Assembly: GCA_023435305.1 (NCBI GenBank)
Contig: JAEYRV010000005.1
Span: forward strand, 1 to 28,781
DNA from: Bacillota bacterium
Lineage (GTDB): Bacteria; Bacillota; Clostridia; Acetivibrionales; DTU013
Direction: 5' to 3'
Length of the DNA stretch: 28,781 nt
Part shown: positions 14,671-22,792 of the stretch, piece after piece
How the letters are laid out: every line of letters begins with the position of its first letter
How positions within the stretch are numbered: the first letter of the stretch is position 1
The notes under the pieces: model-generated
Told to the model about the DNA's origin: nothing
The model's input: the letters and a program-made list of their open reading frames with translations, nothing else
Database searches by the model: none
Made by a program: the position numbers and the translations under genes

Positions 14671-15969
14671 TTATTCCAAAAATCCTTTATAATGTCTCAT
14701 AAGCATCTGCGACTCTACTGCCTGAACAGTATCGAGAGCAACACCTACGAGGATCAGAACTGCTGTACCGCCGAACCATATACCGGATATCTTTGTGACG
14801 TTGCCGAGAATGATCGGAGCAATAGTCACTACTGCCAGGAAGAAACCGCCGAACCACGTGACCCTGTTCAGGACCTTTGTGATGTATTCAGACGTTGCCT
14901 TTCCGGGCCTGTAGCCGGGAATGAATCCGCCGTTCTTCTTCATATTGTTTGCTATCTCTATCGGGTTGAACTGCATTACCGAATAGAAGAATGTGAAGAA
15001 CAGTATCAGCAATGCATATATTACGATATACAGTACGCTTCTCTCAGGGTTCTTGAAAATTCTTACGAACCAGTTGTCTGCGTTGGCAAAGAACATGGTA
15101 ATAACCGTAGATGGAAGCATCATTATCGACATAGCGAATATGATCGGGATAACGCCGGCAAGGTTTACCTTTATCGGCAGATGAGTGCTCTGCCCGCCGT
15201 ACATTTTCCTTCCCACCACGCGCTTTGCATACTGGATCGGTATCCTTCTTTCAGCCTGCTGTACCCATATGACAGCTGCTATAACAGCTACGAACAGTAA
15301 GAGTATTCCAATGATGGCCAGTATTCCAAGAATACCGGTTCCGAAGTTGCCATACTTGTAGTTTACGATCAGACCTTCTACTGCAGATGGTCCTCTTGAT
15401 ACGATACCTGCAAATATGATCATGGATATACCGTTGCCTATTCCCTTTTCAGTGATCTGTTCACCAAGCCACATCAAAAATGCTGTACCTGCAGAGAATG
15501 TCAGCGTTATTGTGAGAAAACTCCAAACGCTTCCTCCGTCAATGATACCACCCTGGGCCTGTACTGTAATGTAAAGAGCTATAGCCTGTACTAAACCGAG
15601 TATAACAGCACCATATCTGACGTACTGCTGCAGTATTTTCCTGCCCTCTTCGCCTTCCTTCTGCAGTTTTTCAAGTGCTGGAATGGCTACGGTCAGAAGC
15701 TGCATAATAATCGATGCATTGATGTATGGTGAAATACTCATTGCAAATATGGATGCTATTTTAAATGCTCCACCGGATACTATGTTGAGGAATCCTCCAA
15801 GGGAGCCTGCTGATTCCAGCAGACTGGAAAACACCTTTGCATCCAGCCCCGGATTGGGTATATATGAGCCTATTCTGAAAACGATCAACATCACTACTGT
15901 AAACAGGATCCTTTTGCGTAGATCAGGAATTTTCCATGCATTACGTAGGGTTTCGAACATTCCGCCCAT
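14671..15969 (-). CDS. secY: Preprotein translocase subunit SecY
   Basis: SecY is the channel subunit of the Sec translocon in the cytoplasmic membrane. The 432-residue product begins MGGMFETLRNAWKIPDLRKR and has about ten hydrophobic segments, the plug region after IPNPGLDA, IVSGGAFK, MWLGEQITEKGIGNG and the cytosolic loop QQAERRIPIQYAKR. The ATG at 15969 is preferred, with AGGTGG at good spacing; it lies 1 nt after the rplO stop. A second ATG three codons in is possible. Longer frames would run back into rplO. Confidence 0.97.
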   Translation of the reverse strand: MGGMFETLRNAWKIPDLRKRILFTVVMLIVFRIGSYIPNPGLDAKVFSSLLESAGSLGGFLNIVSGGAFKIASIFAMSISPYINASIIMQLLTVAIPALEKLQKEGEEGRKILQQYVRYGAVILGLVQAIALYITVQAQGGIIDGGSVWSFLTITLTFSAGTAFLMWLGEQITEKGIGNGISMIIFAGIVSRGPSAVEGLIVNYKYGNFGTGILGILAIIGILLLFVAVIAAVIWVQQAERRIPIQYAKRVVGRKMYGGQSTHLPIKVNLAGVIPIIFAMSIMMLPSTVITMFFANADNWFVRIFKNPERSVLYIVIYALLILFFTFFYSVMQFNPIEIANNMKKNGGFIPGYRPGKATSEYITKVLNRVTWFGGFFLAVVTIAPIILGNVTKISGIWFGGTAVLILVGVALDTVQAVESQMLMRHYKGFLE

Positions 15970-15970
15970 T

Positions 15971-16414
15971 TTATACCACCTCTGCCTTTCCTCCTGCAGC
16001 TTCGATCTTCTGGGAAGCTGTCTTTGTAAATCTTGCAGCCTGGACAGTAAGCTTCTTTGTAAGTTCGCCATTTCCGAGTATTGCCACGCCGTCGTACAGC
16101 TTCTTTGTCAATCCGCTGTTTTTGAGAAGCTCACCGTTGACTGTGGTTCCATCCTCGAATATGTTAAGAGCTGAAACGTTGATCTCAGCATAAACCTTTG
16201 CAAAATCCTTGTTATTGAAACCTCTCTTGGGCATCCTTCTGAAGAGAGGCATCTGGCCGCCTTCAAAGCCCGGCCTTACTCCGCCGCCTGCGCGTGCATT
16301 CTGACCCTTATGACCGTGTCCGCCAGTTTTACCGTTTCCCGAACCGACGCCTCGTCCTTTTCTGGTCGGAGCCTTTTTTGCACCGGCTGCTGGACGCAAT
16401 TCATGTAGTTTCAC
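15971..16414 (-). CDS. rplO: 50S ribosomal protein L15
   Basis: L15 is a late-assembling large-subunit protein. The 147-residue product starts MKLHELRPAAGAKKAPTRKG and has the Gly-rich region GVGSGNGKTGGHGHKGQNAR and the PLFRRMPKRGF motif. The start is GTG at 16414, 8 nt after AGGGAGG; an earlier GTG at 16423 overlaps that site. It lies 14 bp after rpmD and abuts secY. Confidence 0.97.
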   Translation of the reverse strand: MKLHELRPAAGAKKAPTRKGRGVGSGNGKTGGHGHKGQNARAGGGVRPGFEGGQMPLFRRMPKRGFNNKDFAKVYAEINVSALNIFEDGTTVNGELLKNSGLTKKLYDGVAILGNGELTKKLTVQAARFTKTASQKIEAAGGKAEVV

Positions 16415-16428
16415 CTTGTACACCTCCC

Positions 16429-16611
16429 TTATATTTCTTCTACGGATACCAGGTGTGATACCGTCTTTATCATCCCTCTGATCTGAGGGTTATCCTGCTG
16501 TTCAACAGAAGTGCCTATCTTTCCCAAACCGAGAGCCTTTACAGTAGCTTTCTGGTTTGCAAGGCATTTGTTTGTGCTTCTTTTAAGAGTAATTTTAAGC
16601 TTAGCCACCAC
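16429..16611 (-). CDS. rpmD: 50S ribosomal protein L30
   Basis: A small large-subunit protein of 59-60 residues, AKLKITLKRSTNKCLANQKA at the start and LVSVEEI at the end, matching bacterial L30. Two GTG codons in a row (16611 and 16608) can serve as the start; the second is better spaced (8 nt) from AGGAGG. It lies between rpsE and rplO, the usual position. Confidence 0.97.
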   Translation of the reverse strand: MVAKLKITLKRSTNKCLANQKATVKALGLGKIGTSVEQQDNPQIRGMIKTVSHLVSVEEI

Positions 16612-16620
16612 AGTATCCTC

Positions 16621-17121
16621 CTAACCCAATATTTCTTCTGCAGTTTTTCCGCGCAGTCTGGCTACTTCCTCTACAGTCTTGAGCTGTGAAAGCGCCTGGA
16701 TAGTTGCATTAACCATGTTGATCGGATTGTTGGAGCCCAGTGATTTAGTCCTGATATCGCGAATACCCGCGAGTTCGAGGACCGCTCTTACAGGACCGCC
16801 TGCGATAACTCCGGTACCTTGTCCGGCTGGCTTGAGCAATACTCTGCCTGCGCCGTACTCTCCGATCGCTTCATGCGGAATAGTTGTTTCTACAAGGGGT
16901 ACCTTTATAAGGTTTTTCTTGGCATCATCAATACCCTTCCTGATAGCATCGGGTATTTCTGTAGCTTTTCCGATCCCGCTGCCGATATAGCCGTTTTCAT
17001 CTCCGACTACGACCAGTGCGCTGAAACGGAAATTACGACCGCCCTTGACAACCTTGGTAACACGTCCTATTTTAACGACCTTTTCTTTAAGATCTAATGT
17101 TCCAGCATCAATTCGCTGCAA
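16621..17121 (-). CDS. rpsE: 30S ribosomal protein S5
   Basis: S5 helps decoding fidelity on the small subunit. The 166-residue product has the S5 N-terminal domain (KVVKGGRNFRFSALVVVGDE, GIGKATEIPDAIRKG) and the C-terminal GQGTGVIAGGPVRAVLELAG. The start is TTG at 17121, 7 nt after GAGGAGGG, giving MQRIDAGTLDLKEKVV. An upstream in-frame TTG lies before the ribosome binding site and is rejected. Confidence 0.97.
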   Translation of the reverse strand: MQRIDAGTLDLKEKVVKIGRVTKVVKGGRNFRFSALVVVGDENGYIGSGIGKATEIPDAIRKGIDDAKKNLIKVPLVETTIPHEAIGEYGAGRVLLKPAGQGTGVIAGGPVRAVLELAGIRDIRTKSLGSNNPINMVNATIQALSQLKTVEEVARLRGKTAEEILG

Positions 17122-17171
17122 TTTCCATCCCTCCTCATTCAAACCTTGTTACGATTTGTTCAGTGCGACAA

Positions 17172-17540
17172 TTAAAATTCGAGTCCGCCTTCTCTTGCTC
17201 CTTCGGCCAGCTCTGCGATCCTTCCATGATACAGATAACCGCCTCTGTCGAAAACGACCTGCTTGATGCCTTTTTCTATTGCCTTCTGAGCAACCAGCTT
17301 TCCAACTTCCTTTGCAGCTTCCTTGTTTCCGCCGTGAGCGATCTTTCCTTTGACCGCCTCGTCGATAGTGGATGCTGATACGAGAGTTGTACCCGTAGTA
17401 TCATCGATCACTTGTGCATATATATTCTTTAAGCTTCTGAAAACATTGAGCCTTGGACGCTCAGGAGTGCCGCTGATTTTTTTGCGTACCCTGTCATGCT
17501 TTCTCAGCCTGATTCCGTTTTTGCTGGGCTTGTTAATCAT
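17172..17540 (-). CDS. rplR: 50S ribosomal protein L18
   Basis: L18 binds 5S rRNA in the central protuberance. The 122-residue product shows RLRKHDRVRKKISGTPERPR, RSLKNIYAQVIDD and the C-terminal FDRGGYLYHGRIAELAEGAR with GLEF at the end. The ATG follows GGAGGGAG. It sits between rplF (16 bp) and rpsE. Confidence 0.98.
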   Translation of the reverse strand: MINKPSKNGIRLRKHDRVRKKISGTPERPRLNVFRSLKNIYAQVIDDTTGTTLVSASTIDEAVKGKIAHGGNKEAAKEVGKLVAQKAIEKGIKQVVFDRGGYLYHGRIAELAEGAREGGLEF

Positions 17541-17556
17541 ATAAACTCACTCCCTC

Positions 17557-18102
17557 CTACTTACCTTTAGCGCCGGCTTTGCCTGCCTTGCGTCTGATTA
17601 CTTCATAATCATACTTGATACCTTTGCCCTTGTAGACCTCAGGTTCTCTCTTCGCCCTTATCTTAGCGGCAAATTCTCCAACCTCCTGCTTGTCACAGCC
17701 CTTGACTATTATCCTGTTGGGGGCCGGAACATCTACAGTTATGCCTGCAGGCTCTTCCATTTCGACCGGATGCGAATAACCGAGGGTAAGTACAAGCTTA
17801 TTGCCCTGTTTCTGTGCCCTGTAACCGACACCATTTACCTCCAGGGTCTTTTCAAATCCCTTTGTAACACCTTCCACCATGTTGTTGACAAGAGTTCTTG
17901 TCAATCCATGGAGCGCTTTGTGACTTTTCTCGTCTGAAGGCCTCGATACGAGTATCTGTGCACCTTCCTGCTTTATTATCATATCCTTGTGCAATTCTTG
18001 AGTCAAAGTTCCTTTCGGACCTTTTACAGTTACTACGTTGTTCTTTATATCAACGTTTACACCTGCCGGTATATCAATAGGCATCTTACCTATCCTTGAC
18101 AT
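17557..18102 (-). CDS. rplF: 50S ribosomal protein L6
   Basis: L6 lies near the GTPase centre of the large subunit. The 181-residue product contains the doubled L6 fold, MSRIGKMPIDIPAGVNVDIK at the start, VKGPKGTLTQ, VNGVGYRAQKQGNKLVLTLG, and the C-terminal RAKREPEVYKGKGIKYDYE. The ATG follows AGGAGG. The gap to rpsH is 115 bp, longer than most in this operon. Confidence 0.98.
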   Translation of the reverse strand: MSRIGKMPIDIPAGVNVDIKNNVVTVKGPKGTLTQELHKDMIIKQEGAQILVSRPSDEKSHKALHGLTRTLVNNMVEGVTKGFEKTLEVNGVGYRAQKQGNKLVLTLGYSHPVEMEEPAGITVDVPAPNRIIVKGCDKQEVGEFAAKIRAKREPEVYKGKGIKYDYEVIRRKAGKAGAKGK

Positions 18103-18217
18103 TAAAGCACCTCCTGTTCTTGAGATTATGAGCTCTATCGAGCTGCTGAGCCCAAATGAGCCCTTTTCAGAAATTTTTTGCTGCCCTGCACAAAGTGCAG
18201 TTATATTTTAGAACAAA

Positions 18218-18616
18218 TTACCATATAAAAGCAAGTACTTCTCCGCCAACGCCTTCTGCTCTTGCTTTTTTGTCCGTCATAACACCCTTTGATGTGGAAA
18301 TAACTGCGACCCCAAGTCCGCCAAGCACCTTCGGAAGTTCATCCTTGTTGGCATATACCCTGAGTCCGGGTTTGCTGATCCTCTTGATCCCCGAAATAAC
18401 GTTCTGTTTATTTCCCGTGTATTTGAGTGCTATCCTTATTACACCCTGTTTCCCGTCTTCTATTAACTCGACGTTTTTGATATAGCCCTCATCAAGTAAA
18501 ATGCGCGCTATGTCCTTCTTGATATTGGACGCCGGTATGTCAACGGTTTCATGTTTTGCTGAGCTTGCATTCCTGACCCTTGTCAACATGTCAGCGATAG
18601 CATCTGTGATCTGCAT
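18218..18616 (-). CDS. rpsH: 30S ribosomal protein S8
   Basis: S8 is a primary assembly protein for the central domain of 16S rRNA and represses the spc operon in Escherichia coli. The 132-residue product starts MQITDAIADMLTRVRNASSA and ends with STSKGVMTDKKARAEGVGGE then VLAFIW. The ATG is 8 nt after AGGAGG. It lies 25 bp after rpsN. Confidence 0.98.
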   Translation of the reverse strand: MQITDAIADMLTRVRNASSAKHETVDIPASNIKKDIARILLDEGYIKNVELIEDGKQGVIRIALKYTGNKQNVISGIKRISKPGLRVYANKDELPKVLGGLGVAVISTSKGVMTDKKARAEGVGGEVLAFIW

Positions 18617-18641
18617 ATTGTTAACCTCCTTCCAAAATTAG

Positions 18642-18827
18642 TTACCAGCTGGCTTTCTTCACGCCAGGTATCTGACCCTTATAAGCCAGAACTCTGAAGC
18701 ACAAACGGCATATCCCGAACTTCCTCATATAAGCATGAGGCCTGCCGCAAAGCTTGCACCTGTTATATGACCTGCTGCTGAATTTCGGACTTCTTTGCTG
18801 CTTTATGATCATTGATTTTTTTGCCAC
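18642..18827 (-). CDS. rpsN: 30S ribosomal protein S14 (zinc type)
   Basis: The 61-residue zinc-containing S14 has Cys24, Cys27, Cys40 and Cys43 in two Cys-x-x-Cys pairs, the short form typical of Gram-positive bacteria. It ends GQIPGVKKASW. The start codon is GTG, 7 nt after AAGGAGG. It is placed between rplE and rpsH, as in other Firmicutes. Confidence 0.98.
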   Translation of the reverse strand: MAKKSMIIKQQRSPKFSSRSYNRCKLCGRPHAYMRKFGICRLCFRVLAYKGQIPGVKKASW

Positions 18828-18844
18828 GTTTATCCTCCTTCCAA

Positions 18845-19384
18845 TTACACTCCGAACGGCATTCCCATCAGTTTCAGAAGCTCTCTTGCTTCCTCATCCG
18901 TTTTGGCAGTAGTAACGAATACTATATCCATACCTCTTGCCTTGTCTACCTTATCATATTCAACTTCAGGAAATATCAGCTGATCCTTGACACCCAGAGT
19001 ATAATTTCCTCTTCCGTCGAATGCATTTGCGTTGACTCCTCTGAAGTCTCTGACTCTCGGGAGTGATGCATTGAACAGTTTGTCAACGAAATTATACATC
19101 TTTTCGCTGCGGAGTGTCACTTTGCAGCCAATACTCATACCCTGTCTGAGTTTAAAGTTGGCTATTGATTTCTTTGCCTTAGTCACGACCGGCTTCTGTC
19201 CTGTAATGATCGTCATATCATTTACTGCAGCATCCATAGCTTTGGGGTTTTCTTTTACTTCTCCAACTCCCATGTTCACTACTACCTTCTCGAGCTTAGG
19301 AATCTGCATAGGGCTGCTATACTTAAACTTTGCCTGCATTGCCGGTACTACTTCATTTAAATATTTATCCTTAAGTCTGGCCAT
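18845..19384 (-). CDS. rplE: 50S ribosomal protein L5
   Basis: L5 binds 5S rRNA and contacts P-site tRNA. The 179-residue product includes PMQIPKLEKVVVNMGVGE, ITGQKPVVTKAKKSIANFKL, LRVR-like RVRDFRGVNANAFDGRGNYT and the C-terminal LLKLMGMPFGV. The ATG follows AGGAGG at about 11 nt. It lies between rplX and rpsN. Confidence 0.98.
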   Translation of the reverse strand: MARLKDKYLNEVVPAMQAKFKYSSPMQIPKLEKVVVNMGVGEVKENPKAMDAAVNDMTIITGQKPVVTKAKKSIANFKLRQGMSIGCKVTLRSEKMYNFVDKLFNASLPRVRDFRGVNANAFDGRGNYTLGVKDQLIFPEVEYDKVDKARGMDIVFVTTAKTDEEARELLKLMGMPFGV

Positions 19385-19414
19385 TAGACCTTAACCTCCT
19401 TTCAAGAAGAGTAT

Positions 19415-19762
19415 TTATTCTTCTTTTGCTTCTTTCTGTGTGTCGATTACCTCTCCGCACTTTTTGCATACACGATCCTTCTGACCGTCTTCATGAACCG
19501 TCTTGCCTACCTTAGTCGGAGTCTTGCACCTTGAGCATATCAGCATCACCTTTGAACTGCTGATCGGCGATTCCTGATGGATTATGCCGCCCTGCTGATA
19601 TCTGCCCCTGGGCTTCTTATGCTTAGTTGACATATTTACGCCCTCAACTATTACAGACATATCCTCGGGATTGACACTCAGGACCTTGCCCTTCTTTCCC
19701 TTATCCTTGCCTGAGAGAACATAAACATTGTCTCCGGTTTTGACATGAACTTTATTTGACAC
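19415..19762 (-). CDS. rplX: 50S ribosomal protein L24
   Basis: L24 starts large-subunit assembly. The 115-residue product has an N-terminal KOW motif (VKTGDNVYVLSGKDKGKKGK) and a C-terminal zinc-ribbon-like part with Cys76, Cys79, Cys99 and Cys102. The start codon is GTG, 9 nt after GGAGG. It lies between rplN and rplE. Confidence 0.98.
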   Translation of the reverse strand: MSNKVHVKTGDNVYVLSGKDKGKKGKVLSVNPEDMSVIVEGVNMSTKHKKPRGRYQQGGIIHQESPISSSKVMLICSRCKTPTKVGKTVHEDGQKDRVCKKCGEVIDTQKEAKEE

Positions 19763-19795
19763 TTTTAGCCGCCTCCTCTCTCACTGACATCCAGC

Positions 19796-20164
19796 TTATA
19801 AAACTTCCGGTGCGAGTGAAAGTATCTTCATGTATTCCTTTTCTCTCAACTCTCTCGCAACAGGACCAAAAATACGTGTTCCCTTGGGGTTCTTATCTTC
19901 TTTGATTATAACTGCTGCATTCTCGTCAAATTTGATATATGATCCGTCAGACCTTCTAACGCCCTTTTTGGAACGAACTATAACACACTTGACAACTTCG
20001 CCTTTTTTTACAACTCCGCCGGGTGTTGCATTTTTAACCGATGCAACGATTACATCGCCAATGTTGGCATATTTTCTCCAGGAACCGCCGAGTATCTTGA
20101 TGCACATCATTTCCTTGGCTCCTGTGTTGTCTGCTGATTTCAGCATGGACTGTACCTGTATCAT
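19796..20164 (-). CDS. rplN: 50S ribosomal protein L14
   Basis: L14 forms an intersubunit bridge. The 122-residue product is highly typical: MIQVQSMLKSADNTGAKEMM, VKKGEVVKCVIVRSKKGVRR, NPKGTRIFGPVARELR and the C-terminal KILSLAPEVL. The ATG is 7 nt after GGAGG. It lies between rpsQ and rplX. Confidence 0.98.
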   Translation of the reverse strand: MIQVQSMLKSADNTGAKEMMCIKILGGSWRKYANIGDVIVASVKNATPGGVVKKGEVVKCVIVRSKKGVRRSDGSYIKFDENAAVIIKEDKNPKGTRIFGPVARELREKEYMKILSLAPEVL

Positions 20165-20201
20165 ACCAGTACCTCCTTCCGGTTCTTTTGAAATTCGGCT
20201 A

Positions 20202-20459
20202 TTAACGAGCCTTCTCTACGATCTCGACAAGTCTCCACCTTTTATCCTTGCTAAGCGGGCGGGTCTCCATCACTTTTACCTTGTCGCCTATGCCGCATTC
20301 ATTGTTCTCGTCATGAGCCTTCAGTTTATATGTCCTCTTGACAATTTTCTTGTACAAGGGATGCTTTACACTGGTTTCTATTGCAACGACGATCGTCTTA
20401 TCCATCTTATCGCTGACTACCTTGCCTACTCTGGTCTTTCTCAACGCTCTATCTGCCAA
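20202..20459 (-). CDS. rpsQ: 30S ribosomal protein S17
   Basis: S17 is a primary binding protein of the 5' domain of 16S rRNA. The 85-residue product includes RKTRVGKVVSDKMDKTIVVA and ECGIGDKVKVMETRPLSKDK with the usual WRLVEIVEKA end. The start codon is TTG (MADRALRK), 9 nt after AGGAGG. It lies 18 bp after rpmC. Confidence 0.98.
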   Translation of the reverse strand: MADRALRKTRVGKVVSDKMDKTIVVAIETSVKHPLYKKIVKRTYKLKAHDENNECGIGDKVKVMETRPLSKDKRWRLVEIVEKAR

Positions 20460-20477
20460 TCAGGATTCCTCCTTTCA

Positions 20478-20681
20478 TCACGCCTGCACGCCTTTTATTT
20501 CTCTTTCCCTTATCACAGTCTTGATACGGGCTATTGATTTCTTAACGTCCTTCAGCTTCATCGGGTTTTCCAGTTGGTTTGTGACAAGCTGGAAACGAAG
20601 TTTAAAAAGTTCTGATTTCAGTTCACTCAATTCCCTCTGAAGTTCTTCCTGGGATAATTCCTTCATTTCACTGACTTTCAT
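20478..20681 (-). CDS. rpmC: 50S ribosomal protein L29
   Basis: L29 lies beside the exit tunnel. The 67-residue product is a helical hairpin: MKVSEMKELSQEELQRELSE, then LFKLRFQLVTNQLENPMKLK and KSIARIKTVIRERE. The ATG at 20681 overlaps the 3' end of rplP by 14 bp and uses GGTGG inside rplP as ribosome binding site, so it is translationally coupled. A longer upstream frame would overlap rplP further without benefit. Confidence 0.97.
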   Translation of the reverse strand: MKVSEMKELSQEELQRELSELKSELFKLRFQLVTNQLENPMKLKDVKKSIARIKTVIREREIKGVQA

Positions 20682-21108
20682 TCGTTTCACCACCCATTTC
20701 ATTGTTGCGGGTTATGAATTTGGTCTTCATAGGAAGCTTGTTCTGAGCAAGTCTCATAGCTTCTCTGGCCGTTTCCTCCGGCACTCCCGCAATCTCAAAT
20801 AATACTCTTCCGGGCTTGACTACTGCAACCCAGTACTCAGGTGAACCCTTGCCGCTACCCATACGAGTTTCAGCAGGCTTCTTTGTGACCGGCTTGTCAG
20901 GGAATATCTTTATCCATACCTGACCGCCTCTTTTTGTAAAACGTGTCATCGCTATTCTGGCAGCTTCTATCTGATTGCTGGTTACCCATGCAGGTTCAGT
21001 AGCCTGCAGACCGAATTCACCGTTTGATATAAAATTGCCTCTGGCTGCGACACCGGTCATTCTGCCTCTGTGAACCCTTCTGCGCTTTACCCTTTTAGGC
21101 ATTAACAT
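20668..21108 (-). CDS. rplP: 50S ribosomal protein L16
   Basis: L16 lies near the peptidyl transferase centre and helps place A-site tRNA. The 146-residue product begins MLMPKRVKRRRVHRGRM and has ARIAMTRFTKRGGQVWIKIF, PVTKKPAETRMGSGKGSPE and VAVVKPGRVLFEIAGV. The ATG shares one base with the rpsC stop (TAATG) and is 9 nt from GGAGG; a second ATG two codons in is too far. The C-terminus overlaps rpmC. Confidence 0.98.
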   Translation of the reverse strand: MLMPKRVKRRRVHRGRMTGVAARGNFISNGEFGLQATEPAWVTSNQIEAARIAMTRFTKRGGQVWIKIFPDKPVTKKPAETRMGSGKGSPEYWVAVVKPGRVLFEIAGVPEETAREAMRLAQNKLPMKTKFITRNNEMGGETNESQ

Positions 21109-21776
21109 TACCGATCGCCTCCTTCTGCCCTGACTTCCCTCTTAACAGCCGGAAGCACTTCGCCCTTGTATATCCAAGTCTTGACTCCGAGCTTTCCGTA
21201 AGTCGTATTAGCTTCTGCAAAACCATAGTCGATATCCGCTCTTAATGTCTGCAGCGGTATAGTTCCCTCATGATAGTGCTCTGTCCTTGCTATTTCTGCG
21301 CCGCCGAGCCTGCCTGCAACTGAAGTCTTTATTCCTTTTGCTCCAAGCTTCATGGCTCTGGACATTGCCTGCTTCATTGCCCTTCTGAAGGATATTCTCT
21401 TCTCCAGCTGTGATGCAATGTTTTCAGCAACTAATTGTGCATTGACCTCAGGTGATTTGATCTCTGTGATGTTTATAAGAACGCTCTTACCTGTGAGGCC
21501 TTCAACTTCCTTGCGCAGTTCTTCGATGCCCGCACCGCCCTTGCCTATTACAAGGCCTGGCTTTGCTGTATGCACATTGACCTTGATCTTGTTTGCTGCT
21601 CTTTCGATCTCGATCCTTGCAACGCCGGAAATATATAATTTGTTCTTTATATACTTTCTGATCTTTGTATCTTCAACTAAATATTCGCTGAAGTTTTTTG
21701 CATTGGCGTACCATTTGGTATCCCAATCCTTGATTATTCCTATTCTCAATCCATGTGGATTTACCTTCTGGCCCAT
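21108..21776 (-). CDS. rpsC: 30S ribosomal protein S3
   Basis: S3 is at the mRNA entry channel. The 222-residue product starts MGQKVNPHGLRIGIIKDWDT, has a KH domain (ANKIKVNVHTAKPGLVIGKG) and the C-terminal GRLGGAEIARTEHYHEGTIP. The ATG at 21776 lies 8 nt after AAGGAGG; an in-frame TTG two codons upstream is within the spacer. It is coupled to rplP. Confidence 0.98.
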   Translation of the reverse strand: MGQKVNPHGLRIGIIKDWDTKWYANAKNFSEYLVEDTKIRKYIKNKLYISGVARIEIERAANKIKVNVHTAKPGLVIGKGGAGIEELRKEVEGLTGKSVLINITEIKSPEVNAQLVAENIASQLEKRISFRRAMKQAMSRAMKLGAKGIKTSVAGRLGGAEIARTEHYHEGTIPLQTLRADIDYGFAEANTTYGKLGVKTWIYKGEVLPAVKREVRAEGGDR

Positions 21777-21826
21777 CTTCAAACCTCCTTCTTAAAGTAC
21801 TTGTCATTTCAAAAGTGAGTACCAAC

Positions 21827-22300
21827 TTATCTTTCCTTCAATACTACCGTTATATGGCTGGTCCTCTTCCTTATCCTGTTTGCCCTTCCCTGTGCTCTCG
21901 GCATTATTCTCTTGAGAGTAGGTCCCTGTGTAGCATTTGCTTCAGCAACGTAAAGCTCATCTCTGTTGAGATTGTTGTTGTTTGTTGCATTTGCCTCAGC
22001 AGATTTCAGAAGCTTGTAGATTAATTCGGAAGCAGCTTTGGGCGTGTATCTTACGATAGCGTATGCCTCATCGATACTCTTGTTTTTGATAAGATCCAGG
22101 ACGATCTTTACCTTCCTTGAAGATATCCTGGCATAGCTTAAACGAGCAGTTCCTTCATCCTTGCCTATACCAAGAGCTTTTCTTTCTTTCTTGGTGAGCA
22201 GAGCAGGTTTCTGAAACAGCTTGTGAGTCTTGTTATATTTATCCAGGATCTGATCCTTATCTTTCAGAAGTTCTTCTTTAGATAAAACCTTCTTTTCCAA
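21827..22300 (-). CDS. rplV: 50S ribosomal protein L22 with N-terminal extension
   Basis: L22 lines the peptide exit tunnel. Residues from about 54 match the family: LSYARISSRKVKIVLDLIKN, then the AEANATNNNNLNRDELYVAE hairpin region and RKRTSHITVVLKER. The first 50 or so residues (MEKKVLSKEELLKDKDQILD onward, highly charged, with KTHKLFQKPALLTKKERKAL) are additional to the usual product of about 110. The extension appears real: the frame begins with TTG, 8 nt after GGAGG, and no internal start has a comparable site. A gap of about 160 bp precedes it. Confidence 0.95.
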   Translation of the reverse strand: MEKKVLSKEELLKDKDQILDKYNKTHKLFQKPALLTKKERKALGIGKDEGTARLSYARISSRKVKIVLDLIKNKSIDEAYAIVRYTPKAASELIYKLLKSAEANATNNNNLNRDELYVAEANATQGPTLKRIMPRAQGRANRIRKRTSHITVVLKER

Positions 22301-22462
22301 CTGGAATTCCTCCTTTCGGCAATAAGCTTGTTACTGTGCACTTGATGTGCTTTTATGGTTTATAATACACGATACATCTCCAGCCAGCCCGCTTTGTCCT
22401 CTGCCGTGTACAGCCAGCCGCCGTTAGCGGGAGAACCTTGCGGTGCAGCTGTCAGCCGGCTC

Positions 22463-22747
22463 TTACTTCAAAGATGTCGACTTTTCAGTATGGTGCCCAT
22501 GTCCTCTGAAGGTTCTGGTCGGTGCGAATTCTCCAAGCTTATGTCCCACCATATCTTCAGTTATATATACAGGTACATGCTTTCTGCCGTCATGTACTGC
22601 AATAGTATGTCCTACCATCTGAGGATAAATCGTCGATGCTCTGGACCAGCTCTTGAGTACCTTCTTGTCGTTAGTCCTGTTCATATCCTCGATTTTCTTC
22701 AGGAGCCTCAGGTCAACATATGGTCCCTTTTTTAATGATCTGCTCAT
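22463..22747 (-). CDS. rpsS: 30S ribosomal protein S19
   Basis: S19 is in the head of the small subunit. The 94-residue product starts MSRSLKKGPYVDLRLLKKIE and includes WSRASTIYPQMVGHTIAVHD and MVGHKLGEFAPTRTFRGH. The ATG follows AAGGAGG. It lies 45 bp after rplB. The gap of 162 bp to rplV downstream is unusual. Confidence 0.98.
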   Translation of the reverse strand: MSRSLKKGPYVDLRLLKKIEDMNRTNDKKVLKSWSRASTIYPQMVGHTIAVHDGRKHVPVYITEDMVGHKLGEFAPTRTFRGHGHHTEKSTSLK

Positions 22748-22792
22748 AAGGTGTTAGTCCTCCTTTCCTTACTTCGGATAACCGCAGTGTGA

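Noticed and set aside
14620..15300. Long plus-strand open frame of 226 codons
   Set aside because: It is fully antisense to secY, has no ribosome binding site and has no family-like sequence.
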